Assembly: GCA_900553185.1 (NCBI GenBank)
Contig: USCT01000010.1
Coordinates: 5,590-69,589, forward strand
DNA from: an uncultured Bacteroides sp.
GTDB taxonomy: Bacteria; Bacteroidota; Bacteroidia; Bacteroidales; Bacteroidaceae
Direction: 5' to 3'
Length of the DNA: 64,000 nt
Shown: piece by piece, positions 51,754 through 60,001 of the stretch
Layout: each line of letters begins with the position of its first letter
Position numbering within the stretch: position 1 is the stretch's first letter
Notes under the pieces: generated by a model
What the model was told of the DNA's origin: nothing
What the model saw: the letters and a program-made list of their open reading frames with translations, nothing else
Database searches by the model: none
Position numbers and translations under genes: made by a program

Positions 51754-52722
51754 ATGATACAAGATTTTGCAGACTGGCTGGTTTACGGATTGTTCGGGCT
51801 GGGAGCGGATACTCCGCTGGGGATAGCCGTAAATTTCTTTTTTTATGATACAATCAAGATTCTGATATTGTTGTTTTTCATCAGTGTGCTGATGGGGATT
51901 GTCAATGCCTATTTCCCGGTCGAACGGTTGCGAAATTACCTGGTTACCCACAAGATGTACGGGCTTCAGTATTTGCTGGCGTCGGTATTCGGGGCCATTA
52001 CCCCGTTTTGTTCGTGTTCGTCCATTCCTTTGTTTATCGGATTTGTTAAGGGAGGAATACCGTTGGGAGTTACTTTTGCCTTTCTGATTACTTCCCCGCT
52101 GGTAAACGAGGTGGCCGTGGCCATGTTTCTCGGTTCTTTCGGACTGAAGGTGACGTTGATTTATGTCATTAGCGGTGTGTTGCTGGGAGTAATAGGAGGA
52201 TTTGTGCTGGGGCGGATGCATTTGTCGCCTTACCTGAGCGACTGGGTGAAGCAGATTCAGGCGGATTCGTCGGTGCAGACCAGTGCGTGGGAGCGTGAGC
52301 GTATTCCCTTTGCCAGACGCTTGCCCGTGATTGTCCGCGATGCGTGGAAGATTGTAAGCGGTGTATTGATATACATTCTTGTCGGTATCGGTATCGGAGC
52401 TTTCATGCATGGGTTTGTGCCCGAAGGATTTTTTGAACAGTACATGTCGAAAGATAACTGGCTGGCTGTTCCCTTGTCTGTCATCCTGGCCGTTCCGATG
52501 TATGCCAATGCCGCCGGTATCGTACCTGTCATTCAGGTGTTTGTGGCCAAGGGTATTCCGATGGGAACTGCCATTGCCTTTATGATGGCGGTGGTAGGAC
52601 TTTCGTTGCCGGAAGCTACTTTGCTTAAGAAAGTCATGACCTGGAGACTGATCGGCATTTTCTTTGGTACCGTGGCTTTTTTCATTATCCTGTCCGGATA
52701 TTTGTTTAATTCTATTTTGTAA
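51754..52722 (+). CDS. ArsP/YraQ-type permease (UPF0718)
   Basis: 322 residues, about eight membrane helices, family PF03773. The conserved AITPFCSCSSIPLFIGF is near residue 83, with a second half GVLIYILVGIGIGAFMHGF and YANAAGIVPVIQVFVAKGIPMGTAIAFMM. ArsP members export methylated or trivalent organoarsenicals; others in the family have no known substrate. Context favours a metalloid. 19 nt upstream of arsC. Confidence 0.88.
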   Translation: MIQDFADWLVYGLFGLGADTPLGIAVNFFFYDTIKILILLFFISVLMGIVNAYFPVERLRNYLVTHKMYGLQYLLASVFGAITPFCSCSSIPLFIGFVKGGIPLGVTFAFLITSPLVNEVAVAMFLGSFGLKVTLIYVISGVLLGVIGGFVLGRMHLSPYLSDWVKQIQADSSVQTSAWERERIPFARRLPVIVRDAWKIVSGVLIYILVGIGIGAFMHGFVPEGFFEQYMSKDNWLAVPLSVILAVPMYANAAGIVPVIQVFVAKGIPMGTAIAFMMAVVGLSLPEATLLKKVMTWRLIGIFFGTVAFFIILSGYLFNSIL

Positions 52723-52741
52723 CACAGCTAACTTGTATGTC

Positions 52742-53197
52742 ATGAAAATATTGATTCTTTGTACCGGCAACAGTTGCCGTAGTCAGATGGCCCATGGCTT
52801 TCTGAAGTCGTTCGATCCGTCGCTTGAGGTTTATTCAGGAGGCACACATCCCGCGGAGCAGGTGAATCCCAAGGCGGTGGAAGTCATGAAAGAAGCGGGG
52901 GTAGACATCAGCAGACATATCCCCGTATCTGTAGATGCTTACCTTGATCAGGAATGGGATTATGTGATTACCGTGTGCGGCTCTGCCAATGAAACTTGTC
53001 CGGCTTTTAACGGACGGGTAGGGAAACGCCTGCATATCGGTTTCGACGATCCTTCTCATGCTTCCGGAACCCCGGAATTCATCGATTCCGAATTCCGTAG
53101 AGTACGTGATGAAATCAGGAATGCCTTTGCCCGTTTCTATGTGACGGAAATCAGAAAGCAGGAGTTGCCCGGGTGTTCTTGTGGGAAGAATGGCTGA
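52742..53197 (+). CDS. arsC: Arsenate reductase ArsC, thioredoxin-linked (LMW-PTP) type
   Basis: 151 residues from the ATG at 52742. P-loop LCTGNSCRSQMAHGF (Cys7 nucleophile) is that of low-molecular-weight phosphatase-type ArsC, and the pair in VCGSANETCPAF (Cys79, Cys86) matches the two resolving cysteines of S. aureus ArsC. Reduces arsenate to arsenite with thioredoxin; the small CxxC protein in the cluster is a candidate donor. Confidence 0.92.
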   Translation: MKILILCTGNSCRSQMAHGFLKSFDPSLEVYSGGTHPAEQVNPKAVEVMKEAGVDISRHIPVSVDAYLDQEWDYVITVCGSANETCPAFNGRVGKRLHIGFDDPSHASGTPEFIDSEFRRVRDEIRNAFARFYVTEIRKQELPGCSCGKNG

Positions 53198-53318
53198 TGA
53201 GGAATGTTCCGGAGGTGTGTGAACGTTTGCGGACTTCTTTTTTTGAGCGGCTTTCCTTACGGTAATTCCCATGTTTTTTGTATCATTGTAGTCGATACAG
53301 ATAAAATGAGCGAAGAAT

Positions 53319-53786
53319 ATGACAAACGAAGAACTGATGCGGGAAGCCATTGAACTTTCCCGGAAGAATGTAGCCGAAGGAGGTGGACCTTTCGGGGCCG
53401 TAATAGCCCGTAAGGGTGAAATCATTGCTACAGGTGTAAATCGGGTGACAGATTCGTGTGATCCTACGGCACACGCGGAAGTGAGTGCCATACGTGCCGC
53501 GGCCCGCAAGCTGGGTACGTTCGACCTGAGCGGATGTGAGATCTTTACCTCCTGCGAACCTTGTCCGATGTGTCTGGGCGCTATTTACTGGGCACATCTG
53601 GACCGGATTTATTATGGGAATACCAAGCATGACGCGGCGGCTATCGGATTTGACGACGCGTTTATTTACGAGGAACTCGAATTGAAACCGGAAGACCGGA
53701 AACTTCCTTCGGAGCATTTGCTGGGCGATGAGGCCATCAAGGCCTTCCAGGACTGGGAACGGAAGGACGATAAGGTATGTTACTGA
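53319..53786 (+). CDS. guaD: Guanine deaminase (cytidine deaminase fold)
   Basis: 155 residues. Zinc site: THAEVSAIRAA (His, and catalytic Glu) and SCEPCPMCLGAIYWAHLDRIYYG (two Cys). The tail GFDDAFIYEELEL matches the swapped C-terminus of B. subtilis GuaD, which distinguishes it from tRNA adenosine deaminase. Converts guanine to xanthine. It is 121 nt downstream of arsC and has its own terminator. Confidence 0.85.
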   Translation: MTNEELMREAIELSRKNVAEGGGPFGAVIARKGEIIATGVNRVTDSCDPTAHAEVSAIRAAARKLGTFDLSGCEIFTSCEPCPMCLGAIYWAHLDRIYYGNTKHDAAAIGFDDAFIYEELELKPEDRKLPSEHLLGDEAIKAFQDWERKDDKVCY

Positions 53787-53797
53787 GTAAAACCGAC

Positions 53798-53832
53798 AAA
53801 GGCTGCGTTGACTTCTCCGTCAGGCAGCCTTT
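53798..53832. terminator. Bidirectional terminator after guaD
   Basis: AAAGGCTGC (53798-53806) and GCAGCCTTT (53824-53832), followed by TATTC on plus and TGTCGGTTTT on minus. 11 nt past guaD, also downstream of the peptide unit on the minus strand. Confidence 0.8.
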
Positions 53833-53906
53833 TATTCATTTTCATTGCTTTCTTTTGCTTTCTATAGATACTGTAAAGTTGCATCCTTGAGATCGATGCA
53901 CATCAT

Positions 53907-53996
53907 TTATTTGTCATTCAACTTCCATGCCTGGAGTTCGTTTTCTCCGATATGCTGAAGTCCTCTAACAAAGAAATTTTTCATTTTTTTAATCAT
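53907..53996 (-). CDS. Candidate 29-residue peptide
   Basis: ATG at 53996 opens MIKKMKNFFVRGLQHIGENELQAWKLNDK, ending at a TAA at 53907; the internal Met5 is an alternative start. Basic N-terminus, amphipathic helical character. A -7 box TACTTTTG lies at 54032-54025, 29 nt upstream, and the stop is followed by the hairpin at 53880-53900 and the guaD terminator. I do not recognise the family. Confidence 0.4.
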   Translation of the reverse strand: MIKKMKNFFVRGLQHIGENELQAWKLNDK

Positions 53997-54024
53997 ATTG
54001 TTTAGTTTCTTATGTTTTACAACA

Positions 54025-54032
54025 CAAAAGTA
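54025..54032 (-). promoter_or_regulatory. Candidate -7 box for the 29-residue peptide
   Basis: Minus-strand TACTTTTG, matching TAnnTTTG; no -33 TTG at the usual distance. Confidence 0.45.
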
Positions 54033-54190
54033 CTGCTTTATTGAATTCGTTATTCATTGAAGCTATGAAAAGTTATAAAAAAAGCCTAATTCTTGACCTA
54101 TGTCAAAAATCAGGCGGTTCCGGTAAATGATTTCTGAAAAGTCCGACTGGGCCACCGGGAATATGCTACAGGGATGCGTATGAATGTTTC

Positions 54191-54721
54191 TTAGTCTTTC
54201 AGGCCTGGGTTTGTCTGAAGACTATGTACCAGAACGTTGTGAAACTCATTTTCGAAATTCGGAGTAAAAATTCCTTTTCCCAGGTTCTCCTTGATTTCTT
54301 CTATGGGCCAGAAACGTCCGTCGGCCATTTCTTCGCTGGGAGTAATAGGGCCGTCGTATACGGTTTTGTGGGCAAAGACCAGTTCTTTTTCACGGTCGGA
54401 TTCGAATACGTAGTGAGTGAGCCGGACGGGTGTGAAGTCTGTGATTCCCAGTTCCTCCCGTACTTCCCGTTTCAGGGCTATTTCCACGCTTTCACCCAGA
54501 TCGATGTGTCCGCCTACGGCCGTGTCCCATTTGCCTGGCTGGATGTCTTTCCAGTCCGGGCGTTTCTGCAGGTAGAGTTCGCCACGGCTATTGAAAACAT
54601 GCAGGTGGACTACCGGATGCAATAATTTGTTTCCGTTGTGGCATTCGCCCCGGGTGGCGGCTCCTGTAATGTTTCCTTCTTCGTCTACGATGGGGAACAT
54701 TTCTTCGTTATTATCTTTCAT
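54191..54721 (-). CDS. Nudix hydrolase
   Basis: 176 residues. The Nudix box GGHIDLGESVEIALKREVREELGI is intact (about residues 67-90), with ERPD-type flanking RPDWKDIQPGKWDTAVGG upstream, as in isopentenyl-diphosphate isomerase-like and YfcD-type Nudix proteins. A nucleoside or prenyl diphosphate substrate cannot be decided. Confidence 0.9.
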   Translation of the reverse strand: MKDNNEEMFPIVDEEGNITGAATRGECHNGNKLLHPVVHLHVFNSRGELYLQKRPDWKDIQPGKWDTAVGGHIDLGESVEIALKREVREELGITDFTPVRLTHYVFESDREKELVFAHKTVYDGPITPSEEMADGRFWPIEEIKENLGKGIFTPNFENEFHNVLVHSLQTNPGLKD

Positions 54722-54806
54722 ATTGTGTTTCTTTTTATGGATTGTTCTGCAAAAATAGGGATTATTTGCGAAAGTATTGGCAGGTTTATGATTGTGGAAA
54801 TATAAA

Positions 54807-54851
54807 AAAGAAGAAGTTATCGGAACTTTCGGATCTGATAACTTCTTCTTT
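54807..54851 (-). terminator. Terminator of the 28-residue peptide unit
   Basis: Perfect 15-bp arms AAAGAAGAAGTTATC (54807-54821) and GATAACTTCTTCTTT (54837-54851); on the minus strand it is followed by TTTTTT. 48 nt past the small ORF. Confidence 0.85.
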
Positions 54852-54898
54852 ATACTTATTCATGATAGATGTTCATTTCACATGTTTAAACGGTCGGT

Positions 54899-54985
54899 TT
54901 ATTTTTCATACTGACCATACATGGCTCTTGCGCTCCACTCCAAGTTCTTCTTGACAGTACGGAGCAAACTTTTTACCTGTTTCAT
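54899..54985 (-). CDS. Candidate 28-residue peptide
   Basis: ATG at 54985 opens MKQVKSLLRTVKKNLEWSARAMYGQYEK, stop TAA at 54899. Basic, amphipathic helix. It sits in a complete unit: -7 box TACATTTG at 55136-55129, a leader of about 135 nt, this ORF, and the strong terminator at 54851-54807. The transcript could alternatively act as a small RNA. Confidence 0.45.
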   Translation of the reverse strand: MKQVKSLLRTVKKNLEWSARAMYGQYEK

Positions 54986-55128
54986 AATAAAACTTCTTTT
55001 AAAACGTTTAATTAAATGGTTAGTTGTCTGTTTTTCTTCTCTCGAAGAAACTTGTTGTTATCCTTTTCTCTTTACCTGTGGATTGATGTTTTTCTCAATC
55101 CGTTTCGTTGTTTTTATGTTGTACGGCA

Positions 55129-55136
55129 CAAATGTA
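55129..55136 (-). promoter_or_regulatory. Candidate -7 box for the 28-residue peptide unit
   Basis: Minus-strand TACATTTG, matching TAnnTTTG. The only -33 candidates are poor. Confidence 0.45.
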
Positions 55137-55301
55137 GGACCTTTTATCAGAAAAGATGCGTCTGTAGTCGAAAAAATAAGAAAAGGACAACTTTTCTTGA
55201 TGTGTGTCAAGAATCGTTGTCCCTCTGTATTTGTAATGAAATATTAATCTGCCAATATGTCATTTAAAATCAGGCCGGATGATTTTTTCGTCTTACGCTG
55301 G

Positions 55302-56531
55302 TCAGGGAATCAGCAAGGAAGAATCGCCATAGCTCAGGAAACGGAAATCGTGGGCCAGGGCATAATCATAGATGGTATGCCAGTCGCCTTTTACGAAGGC
55401 GGAAACCAGCAGCAGCAGGGTGCTTTGCGGCTGATGGAAATTGGTGACCATCTTCTTCACGATCTTATAGGTATATCCCGGTGCGATGATGATTTGTGTA
55501 CTGGTATGTAAGGCGTCCAGCTGGTGGCGGTTCATGTAGTCCAGCAAGGATTGCAAGGCCTCTACGGTAGTCAGCTCCGGATGAGTCTCGTACGGTTGCC
55601 ATTGCTTGACGTGAAGTTCCTCCTGGCTGGCGTCCGGATGTTCGTGTGTGGTAACGCCTATGTAATACAGACTTTCCAGGGTACGGACCGAGGTGGTACC
55701 TACCGCTATGGCCTTACCATCGTGTGCCAGTAGTTTCTCGATGGTTTGTTTGTTGACCGAAATGTATTCGGTATGCATTTCGTGACCTTCTATCTCTTCG
55801 CTTTTTACCGGTCGGAAGGTTCCGGCGCCTACGTGCAGGGTTACTTCTTCCAGGTCGATTCCTTTTTCTTTCAAGGCATCCAGTACCCGTTCGGTGAAAT
55901 GGAGTCCGGCGGTCGGTGCGGCTACCGATCCTTTTATCTTTGAATAGACGGTCTGATAGGTTTCCTTGTCGCTTTCGGTAGTTTCACGGTTCAGATAGGG
56001 AGGAATGGGCAATTCACCAAAGACTTCCAGAATATCGGCAAACGTAATTTCCGGATTGTCCCAGGTAAAATCAATCCAGTGGCTGGTACCCTGGCATTTT
56101 CCCCGGGTGGCGGTCAGGGTCAATGGCTTGTCCTTGACAATCATTTCCCGGTGTAACGGACCTTCTTTCCATTTTTTCAGATTGCCTATCATGCATAGCC
56201 AGGCTGAATGCCGGGTTTGCTGGAAGTTCAGCACATAATCGTTCGGCTGAATAGGTTCCAGGCAGAATATTTCGATAAGGGCACCCGTTTCCTTGCGGAA
56301 ATGCAGGCGGGCCTGGATGACTTTGGTATTGTTGAAAATCATGAGCTCACCCGGTTCCAGATAATCCGGCAACGAAGTGAAACGGGATTCGCTCACTTCT
56401 CCGTGCTTGTATATTAAAAGTTTGGACTGGTCGCGTACCGGAAGTGGAAACTTGGCTATTCGCTCGTCCGGAAGCGGATAATTAAAATCGCTTATCTTAA
56501 TATGTTTGGTTTCTTCCATGGTTTGTTTCAT
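55302..56531 (-). CDS. queA: S-adenosylmethionine:tRNA ribosyltransferase-isomerase
   Basis: 409 residues from the ATG at 56531 (405 if the ATG at 56519 is used). QueA attaches the ribosyl part of AdoMet to queuosine precursor in tRNA. Family blocks: DFNYPLPDERIAKFPLPVRDQSKLLIY, MIFNNTKVIQARLHFRKETGA, GSVAAPTAGLHFTERVLDALKEKGI, LHVGAGTFRPVKSEEIEGHEMHTEYISV and TNFHQPQSTLLLLVSAFVKG. Divergent from the Smr gene. Confidence 0.96.
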   Translation of the reverse strand: MKQTMEETKHIKISDFNYPLPDERIAKFPLPVRDQSKLLIYKHGEVSESRFTSLPDYLEPGELMIFNNTKVIQARLHFRKETGALIEIFCLEPIQPNDYVLNFQQTRHSAWLCMIGNLKKWKEGPLHREMIVKDKPLTLTATRGKCQGTSHWIDFTWDNPEITFADILEVFGELPIPPYLNRETTESDKETYQTVYSKIKGSVAAPTAGLHFTERVLDALKEKGIDLEEVTLHVGAGTFRPVKSEEIEGHEMHTEYISVNKQTIEKLLAHDGKAIAVGTTSVRTLESLYYIGVTTHEHPDASQEELHVKQWQPYETHPELTTVEALQSLLDYMNRHQLDALHTSTQIIIAPGYTYKIVKKMVTNFHQPQSTLLLLVSAFVKGDWHTIYDYALAHDFRFLSYGDSSLLIP

Positions 56532-56539
56532 TATCTTGG

Positions 56540-56557
56540 CAAAAGTACTTACTTTTG
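56540..56557. promoter_or_regulatory. Back-to-back palindromic promoter of queA and the Smr gene
   Basis: CAAAAGTA-CT-TACTTTTG: two perfect TAnnTTTG boxes, one per strand, 2 bp apart. The minus box (56547-56540) is 8 nt upstream of the queA ATG at 56531; the plus box (56550-56557) is 22 nt upstream of the Smr ATG. For each, the -33 region must lie over the other gene's start region. Confidence 0.65.
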
Positions 56558-56579
56558 TAGAAACAAAAAAACGAAAGAT

Positions 56580-57635
56580 ATGAAAATAGGTGATAAAGTC
56601 CGTTTCCTGAATGAAGTAGGAGGTGGAATCGTGCGTGGCTTTCGTGGGAAAGACATTGCGCTGGTAGAAGATGAAGATGGATTTGAAATACCGATGCTTA
56701 TCCGCGAGTGCGTGGTGGTACAGACCGATGAATATAACATTCCGTTGAAATCGGTCAAGCCTTCTGCTCCTGATCCCGAGGCCATGGAGGAAGAAGAGGA
56801 GGAGGAAAGACCCATTACGTATCGGGCACCCGAAATCCGGGGAAATGATGTGCTGAATGTTGTGCTGGCCTATGTGCCTCAGGACATTAAGGCCATCTCA
56901 TCGACCATGTTTGATGCCTATCTGGTAAACGACAGCAATTATTTCATCGATTATCTGTATCTGTCGGCCGAAGGAAAGGAATGGAGATTGCGTAGCCGCG
57001 GAACCGTAAAGCCAAACATGAAGATGCATCTGGAAGAATTCTCCAAAGGAGACCTGAATCAGATGGAACAGATAGCCGTACAGGTGATGGCGTACAAGGA
57101 CGACCGTTCGTTTGCGTTGAAACCGGTCATCAATCAGGTATTCCGTCTGGATCCGGTGAAATTCTACAAATTGCATACGTTCCAGCCGTCGGACTTCTTC
57201 CGTGAACCGGCGTTGGTATACGAAATAGCCAAGGATGACGAACAGGCCCAGCCGATGGTTATTTCGCCCGATGAAATAAAAGAGGCCTTGTATCAGAAAA
57301 AGGAGGCTGAAATACCTTCCAAGGTACAACGGAAGCAGCATCGGGTGAAGAATGAAATAGTGGAAGTCGATCTTCATATTCATGAGCTGCTGGACGATAC
57401 GACAGGAATGGGTAACGCGGAAATGCTGAACTATCAGCTGGATGTGTTCCGCCGGACGCTGGAAGAGTATAAAAACAAGAAGGGACAGAAAATCGTGTTT
57501 ATTCACGGAAAGGGAGACGGAGTTCTGCGTCGGGCCATTCTGGATGAGCTGAAACGGAAATACAAGACTTTCCAAAGTCAGGATGCTTCGTTCCGTGAGT
57601 ACGGTTTCGGAGCTACCATGGTAACCATACATTAA
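56580..57635 (+). CDS. DUF2027 protein with C-terminal Smr domain
   Basis: 351 residues from the ATG at 56580. The N-terminal 40 residues (KIGDKVRFLNEVGGGIVRGFRGKDIALVEDEDGFEIP) and the middle beta-rich part match DUF2027; an acidic Glu stretch links them. The C-terminal Smr domain shows VDLHIHELLDD (about 262) and IVFIHGKGDGVLRRAILDELKRK (about 312), as in small MutS-related endonucleases, which cut branched DNA or, in some, RNA near stalled ribosomes. Function here is unknown. Confidence 0.9.
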   Translation: MKIGDKVRFLNEVGGGIVRGFRGKDIALVEDEDGFEIPMLIRECVVVQTDEYNIPLKSVKPSAPDPEAMEEEEEEERPITYRAPEIRGNDVLNVVLAYVPQDIKAISSTMFDAYLVNDSNYFIDYLYLSAEGKEWRLRSRGTVKPNMKMHLEEFSKGDLNQMEQIAVQVMAYKDDRSFALKPVINQVFRLDPVKFYKLHTFQPSDFFREPALVYEIAKDDEQAQPMVISPDEIKEALYQKKEAEIPSKVQRKQHRVKNEIVEVDLHIHELLDDTTGMGNAEMLNYQLDVFRRTLEEYKNKKGQKIVFIHGKGDGVLRRAILDELKRKYKTFQSQDASFREYGFGATMVTIH

Positions 57636-57645
57636 GAAAAGGCCG

Positions 57646-58053
57646 ATGAAAACATTGAAAATGCTGATTGAAGATGATTTTGCCACCAGCATGGGCATTG
57701 AGGTGGTAACCATCTGTTCGGGATATGCCAAGTTGCGGATGAAGGTGACGGAGAAACACCTGAATGCGGGTGGCGTGTGTCACGGAGGCGCCTTGTTTAC
57801 GTTGGCCGACCTGGCTTTTGCGGCGGCGGTGGATAGCCATCGGAAGCTGACACTGTCTCTGAACGCCATGATTACTTATTTGCGGGCGGCCAAGCCTGGA
57901 TATGTATATGCTGAAGCGGTAGAGGTCGTCAATCACGACAAGATTCCTTACGTAGAGGTGTCTGTCCGGGATGAGGAGGGTGAGCTGATTGCACGTTTTG
58001 TCAGTTCGGGGTATCGCAAACGTGAGGAGATGGATATTTCCGGACTGATGTGA
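57646..58053 (+). CDS. PaaI family hotdog thioesterase
   Basis: 135 residues. Hotdog fold with CSGYAKLRMKVTEKHLNAGGVCHGGALFTLADLAFAAAVDS, where the N..GxxHGG...LAD block is that of the PaaI acyl-CoA thioesterases. Begins 10 nt after the Smr gene, so co-transcribed with it. Substrate unknown. Confidence 0.88.
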   Translation: MKTLKMLIEDDFATSMGIEVVTICSGYAKLRMKVTEKHLNAGGVCHGGALFTLADLAFAAAVDSHRKLTLSLNAMITYLRAAKPGYVYAEAVEVVNHDKIPYVEVSVRDEEGELIARFVSSGYRKREEMDISGLM

Positions 58054-58060
58054 GGCAAAA

Positions 58061-58109
58061 AAAATTCTTTTCTCCGTCCGGTTCTTTTTTGAACGGAGAA
58101 AAGAATTTT
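58061..58109. terminator. Bidirectional terminator after PaaI and DUF4435 genes
   Basis: 17-bp arms AAAATTCTTTTCTCCGT (58061-58077) and ACGGAGAAAAGAATTTT (58093-58109). Lies 7 nt past the thioesterase stop and 21 nt from the DUF4435 stop, so it serves both convergent genes. Confidence 0.9.
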
Positions 58110-58129
58110 TAAACCCGATGAAAATCAGG

Positions 58130-59131
58130 CTAGTCCCGTATGATTTTTAGGAACTTCTCTACATCGCGCTGGATTTTCTTGTACAGGGGTGAATTCTTGT
58201 AATTCGTATTTTTATGGATGACGGTTTCTACGCCTAGCTGGCTGCGCTGGTAGCTGGTCAATTCGTTTTGTAATTGCATGTCGTGCAGGGCCAGGTTGTG
58301 TATCTGTTCTTCCCGTTCCCGGCGTAATACGGTACATACCGGGATGAGTAGCCGCATGACCACATTGTCCAGAATATGGTGTCCCTGGATAAACATGTAG
58401 GTGTTGTCTGGAAAAACGCCCAGTCTCTTGAATTCTTCTTTCATCGCTTCTATTTCGTTGATTCCTTCGGGGTGCTTGTGTTCCAGGTCTTTCAGTTTCC
58501 GGTTGACTTTTTTGGCCATGACTTCCAGACTTCTTTCCGGATGACGAGTGCTGACCTGTTCCAGCTTGACGTATGAGCAGAAATCAAGTAATGAGAATTC
58601 CGACAGGTTATGTTTCCGGTAGAACCATACGGACCAGATAAATAGCGGATAGGCTATTTGAGAGTACAGCTTCATAAAAGCCGGAAAGTCTATCAGCATG
58701 TGGTCGTTTAAGGTAGCCATTACGCACACTTCGTGCAGTCCTTCGGCGTAACAATGGTAGTTTTCTATGGCGTATGCGTATGTTTGTAATACGTACGAAT
58801 TGTTGATGATGTACCTGGACGTTTGTGTACATCCTTGTAGCAGGTAGTCGTAATCGCTATCTACACAGGCTATCATGTTTTCTCCCAGCTGGCTTCCCAG
58901 CTGGTTCATCAATACGGTTTTCTTTCCTTTGGCCAATGAGGTTTGTGAAGGCAACATAACTTCGAAGTACCGTGTGTTGTCTTCGTAATCGGCCAATAGC
59001 GAGCGCCAGAAGGAAATATCATCGTAGCTTTCTACGTAGGCTACGATTTTTCTCCTTGAACGTTTGGGCTTCAGGCTATTGGCGGCCTCGATATACAGGG
59101 AAGAAAGGTTTTCTGTCAGTCTTTTTCCCAT
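58130..59131 (-). CDS. DUF4435 (Toprim-like) protein, AriB-type partner
   Basis: 333 residues. N-terminal part has the acidic pattern of Toprim nucleases: KIVAYVESYDDISFW (Glu34) and IACVDSDYDYLL (Asp91, 93, 95), followed by a helical C-terminal domain with ENYHCYAEGLHEV. DUF4435 is the nuclease-type subunit AriB of PARIS anti-phage systems, which is released by its ATPase when a phage anti-restriction protein is sensed. Here it is directly downstream of an ATPase gene (15 nt). Whether the pair is a true defence system is not shown; it could be a housekeeping relative. Confidence 0.75.
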   Translation of the reverse strand: MGKRLTENLSSLYIEAANSLKPKRSRRKIVAYVESYDDISFWRSLLADYEDNTRYFEVMLPSQTSLAKGKKTVLMNQLGSQLGENMIACVDSDYDYLLQGCTQTSRYIINNSYVLQTYAYAIENYHCYAEGLHEVCVMATLNDHMLIDFPAFMKLYSQIAYPLFIWSVWFYRKHNLSEFSLLDFCSYVKLEQVSTRHPERSLEVMAKKVNRKLKDLEHKHPEGINEIEAMKEEFKRLGVFPDNTYMFIQGHHILDNVVMRLLIPVCTVLRREREEQIHNLALHDMQLQNELTSYQRSQLGVETVIHKNTNYKNSPLYKKIQRDVEKFLKIIRD

Positions 59132-59146
59132 AGTTGTGAAGATTTG

Positions 59147-59971
59147 TCAGGTTGTAATATCACTTACTTCGGTTACGGCATCCAGCCATCCGTTCATGAT
59201 TACGGCCGGCGAATGTGTGGTAAGTATGATCTGTACGTTCGGATTCAGGCTCCGGATCAGAGAAATAAGTTGTTGTTGCCATTCTACGTGGAGTGAAATC
59301 TCCGGCTCATCCATGAACAGAGTGTAGTTCTGGTTGTCTTGTACCAATACGGTCAGCAGGATGACCAGCATTTGTTTTTCTCCGGAAGAGAGCTGATAAG
59401 GAGAAAGAATGTCTCCGTCCTGTTCAAATTGGATTTCGTTGCTTTTTCGGATAATCTTTTTTCCGGTTTCGCTGAACAGCTTGTCTACCAGGTTTTGAAA
59501 CTTTGTTTTCGGAAAAGAAACTTCTGCCGCTTTGGCTTGTCCGTCGGGCATGCCGCTCGTCAATAGTTCGATGATACGGTTTCCGATGTTTACCTGGTAG
59601 TCCAGATACCTCCGCTGAAGCTGGTATAATTGCCAGTCGAGTTCACTCTTTACATTTTGATTTCCGATTTTCTCCAATAGGCCTGAATCGATTAAGGGAC
59701 GGTCGAAACTACGGATGACGTCGAAATGAACGTAAGTGGCATCTTCGGGTGAAAATACAAATGAAACTCCCGGCTGGCTATTGTTGGTCAGCGCCCGGCC
59801 TTCCAGAATGTCAAGCATGTGTACCGTGTTGTTCAGGATGGTACTTTTTCCTATGCCATTAATTCCGCTTAAGATGTTTACATCTGGCCGGAGGTCCCAC
59901 GAGATGTTCTTTCGTCTTCCCCAAAGACCTTTTATTTCAATGCGTTTGATATAATCTGCTTGTTTTTTCAT
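59147..59971 (-). CDS. ABC-like AAA ATPase, partner of DUF4435 protein
   Basis: 274 residues. SMC/ABC-type ATPase: Walker A GINGIGKST (residues 36-44), signature LSSGEKQ (about 194), Walker B LFMDEPEISLH (about 218), D/H-loop TTHSPAVI (about 253). Only about 150 residues lie between Walker A and signature, so there is no long coiled coil; AriA of PARIS is larger, which argues for a short variant. Promoter just upstream on the minus strand; first gene of the two-gene operon. Confidence 0.85.
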   Translation of the reverse strand: MKKQADYIKRIEIKGLWGRRKNISWDLRPDVNILSGINGIGKSTILNNTVHMLDILEGRALTNNSQPGVSFVFSPEDATYVHFDVIRSFDRPLIDSGLLEKIGNQNVKSELDWQLYQLQRRYLDYQVNIGNRIIELLTSGMPDGQAKAAEVSFPKTKFQNLVDKLFSETGKKIIRKSNEIQFEQDGDILSPYQLSSGEKQMLVILLTVLVQDNQNYTLFMDEPEISLHVEWQQQLISLIRSLNPNVQIILTTHSPAVIMNGWLDAVTEVSDITT

Positions 59972-60001
59972 GGCAGTATCTATTTATCGGTAGTACACTA
60001 A

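Larger units (their letters stand above)
53833..54190. other. Intergenic stretch with one peptide unit
   Basis: 358 bp between the guaD terminator and the Nudix gene. It contains the 29-codon ORF on the minus strand, its candidate promoter and a TGCATC/GATGCA hairpin at 53880-53900, annotated separately; nothing else recognised. Confidence 0.6.
54722..55301. other. Intergenic stretch with one peptide or sRNA unit
   Basis: 580 bp between the Nudix gene and queA. It holds the terminator at 54807-54851, the 28-codon ORF and its -7 box, all on the minus strand. Two plus-strand open frames here (54921-55247 and 55016-55267) look like noise. The rest is A/T-rich with nothing recognised. Confidence 0.6.

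Noticed and set aside
54921..55247. 108-codon plus-strand frame between the Nudix gene and queA
   Set aside because: Phe/Leu/Cys-rich translation of A/T-rich DNA, opposite the 28-residue peptide unit; no promoter or conserved pattern.
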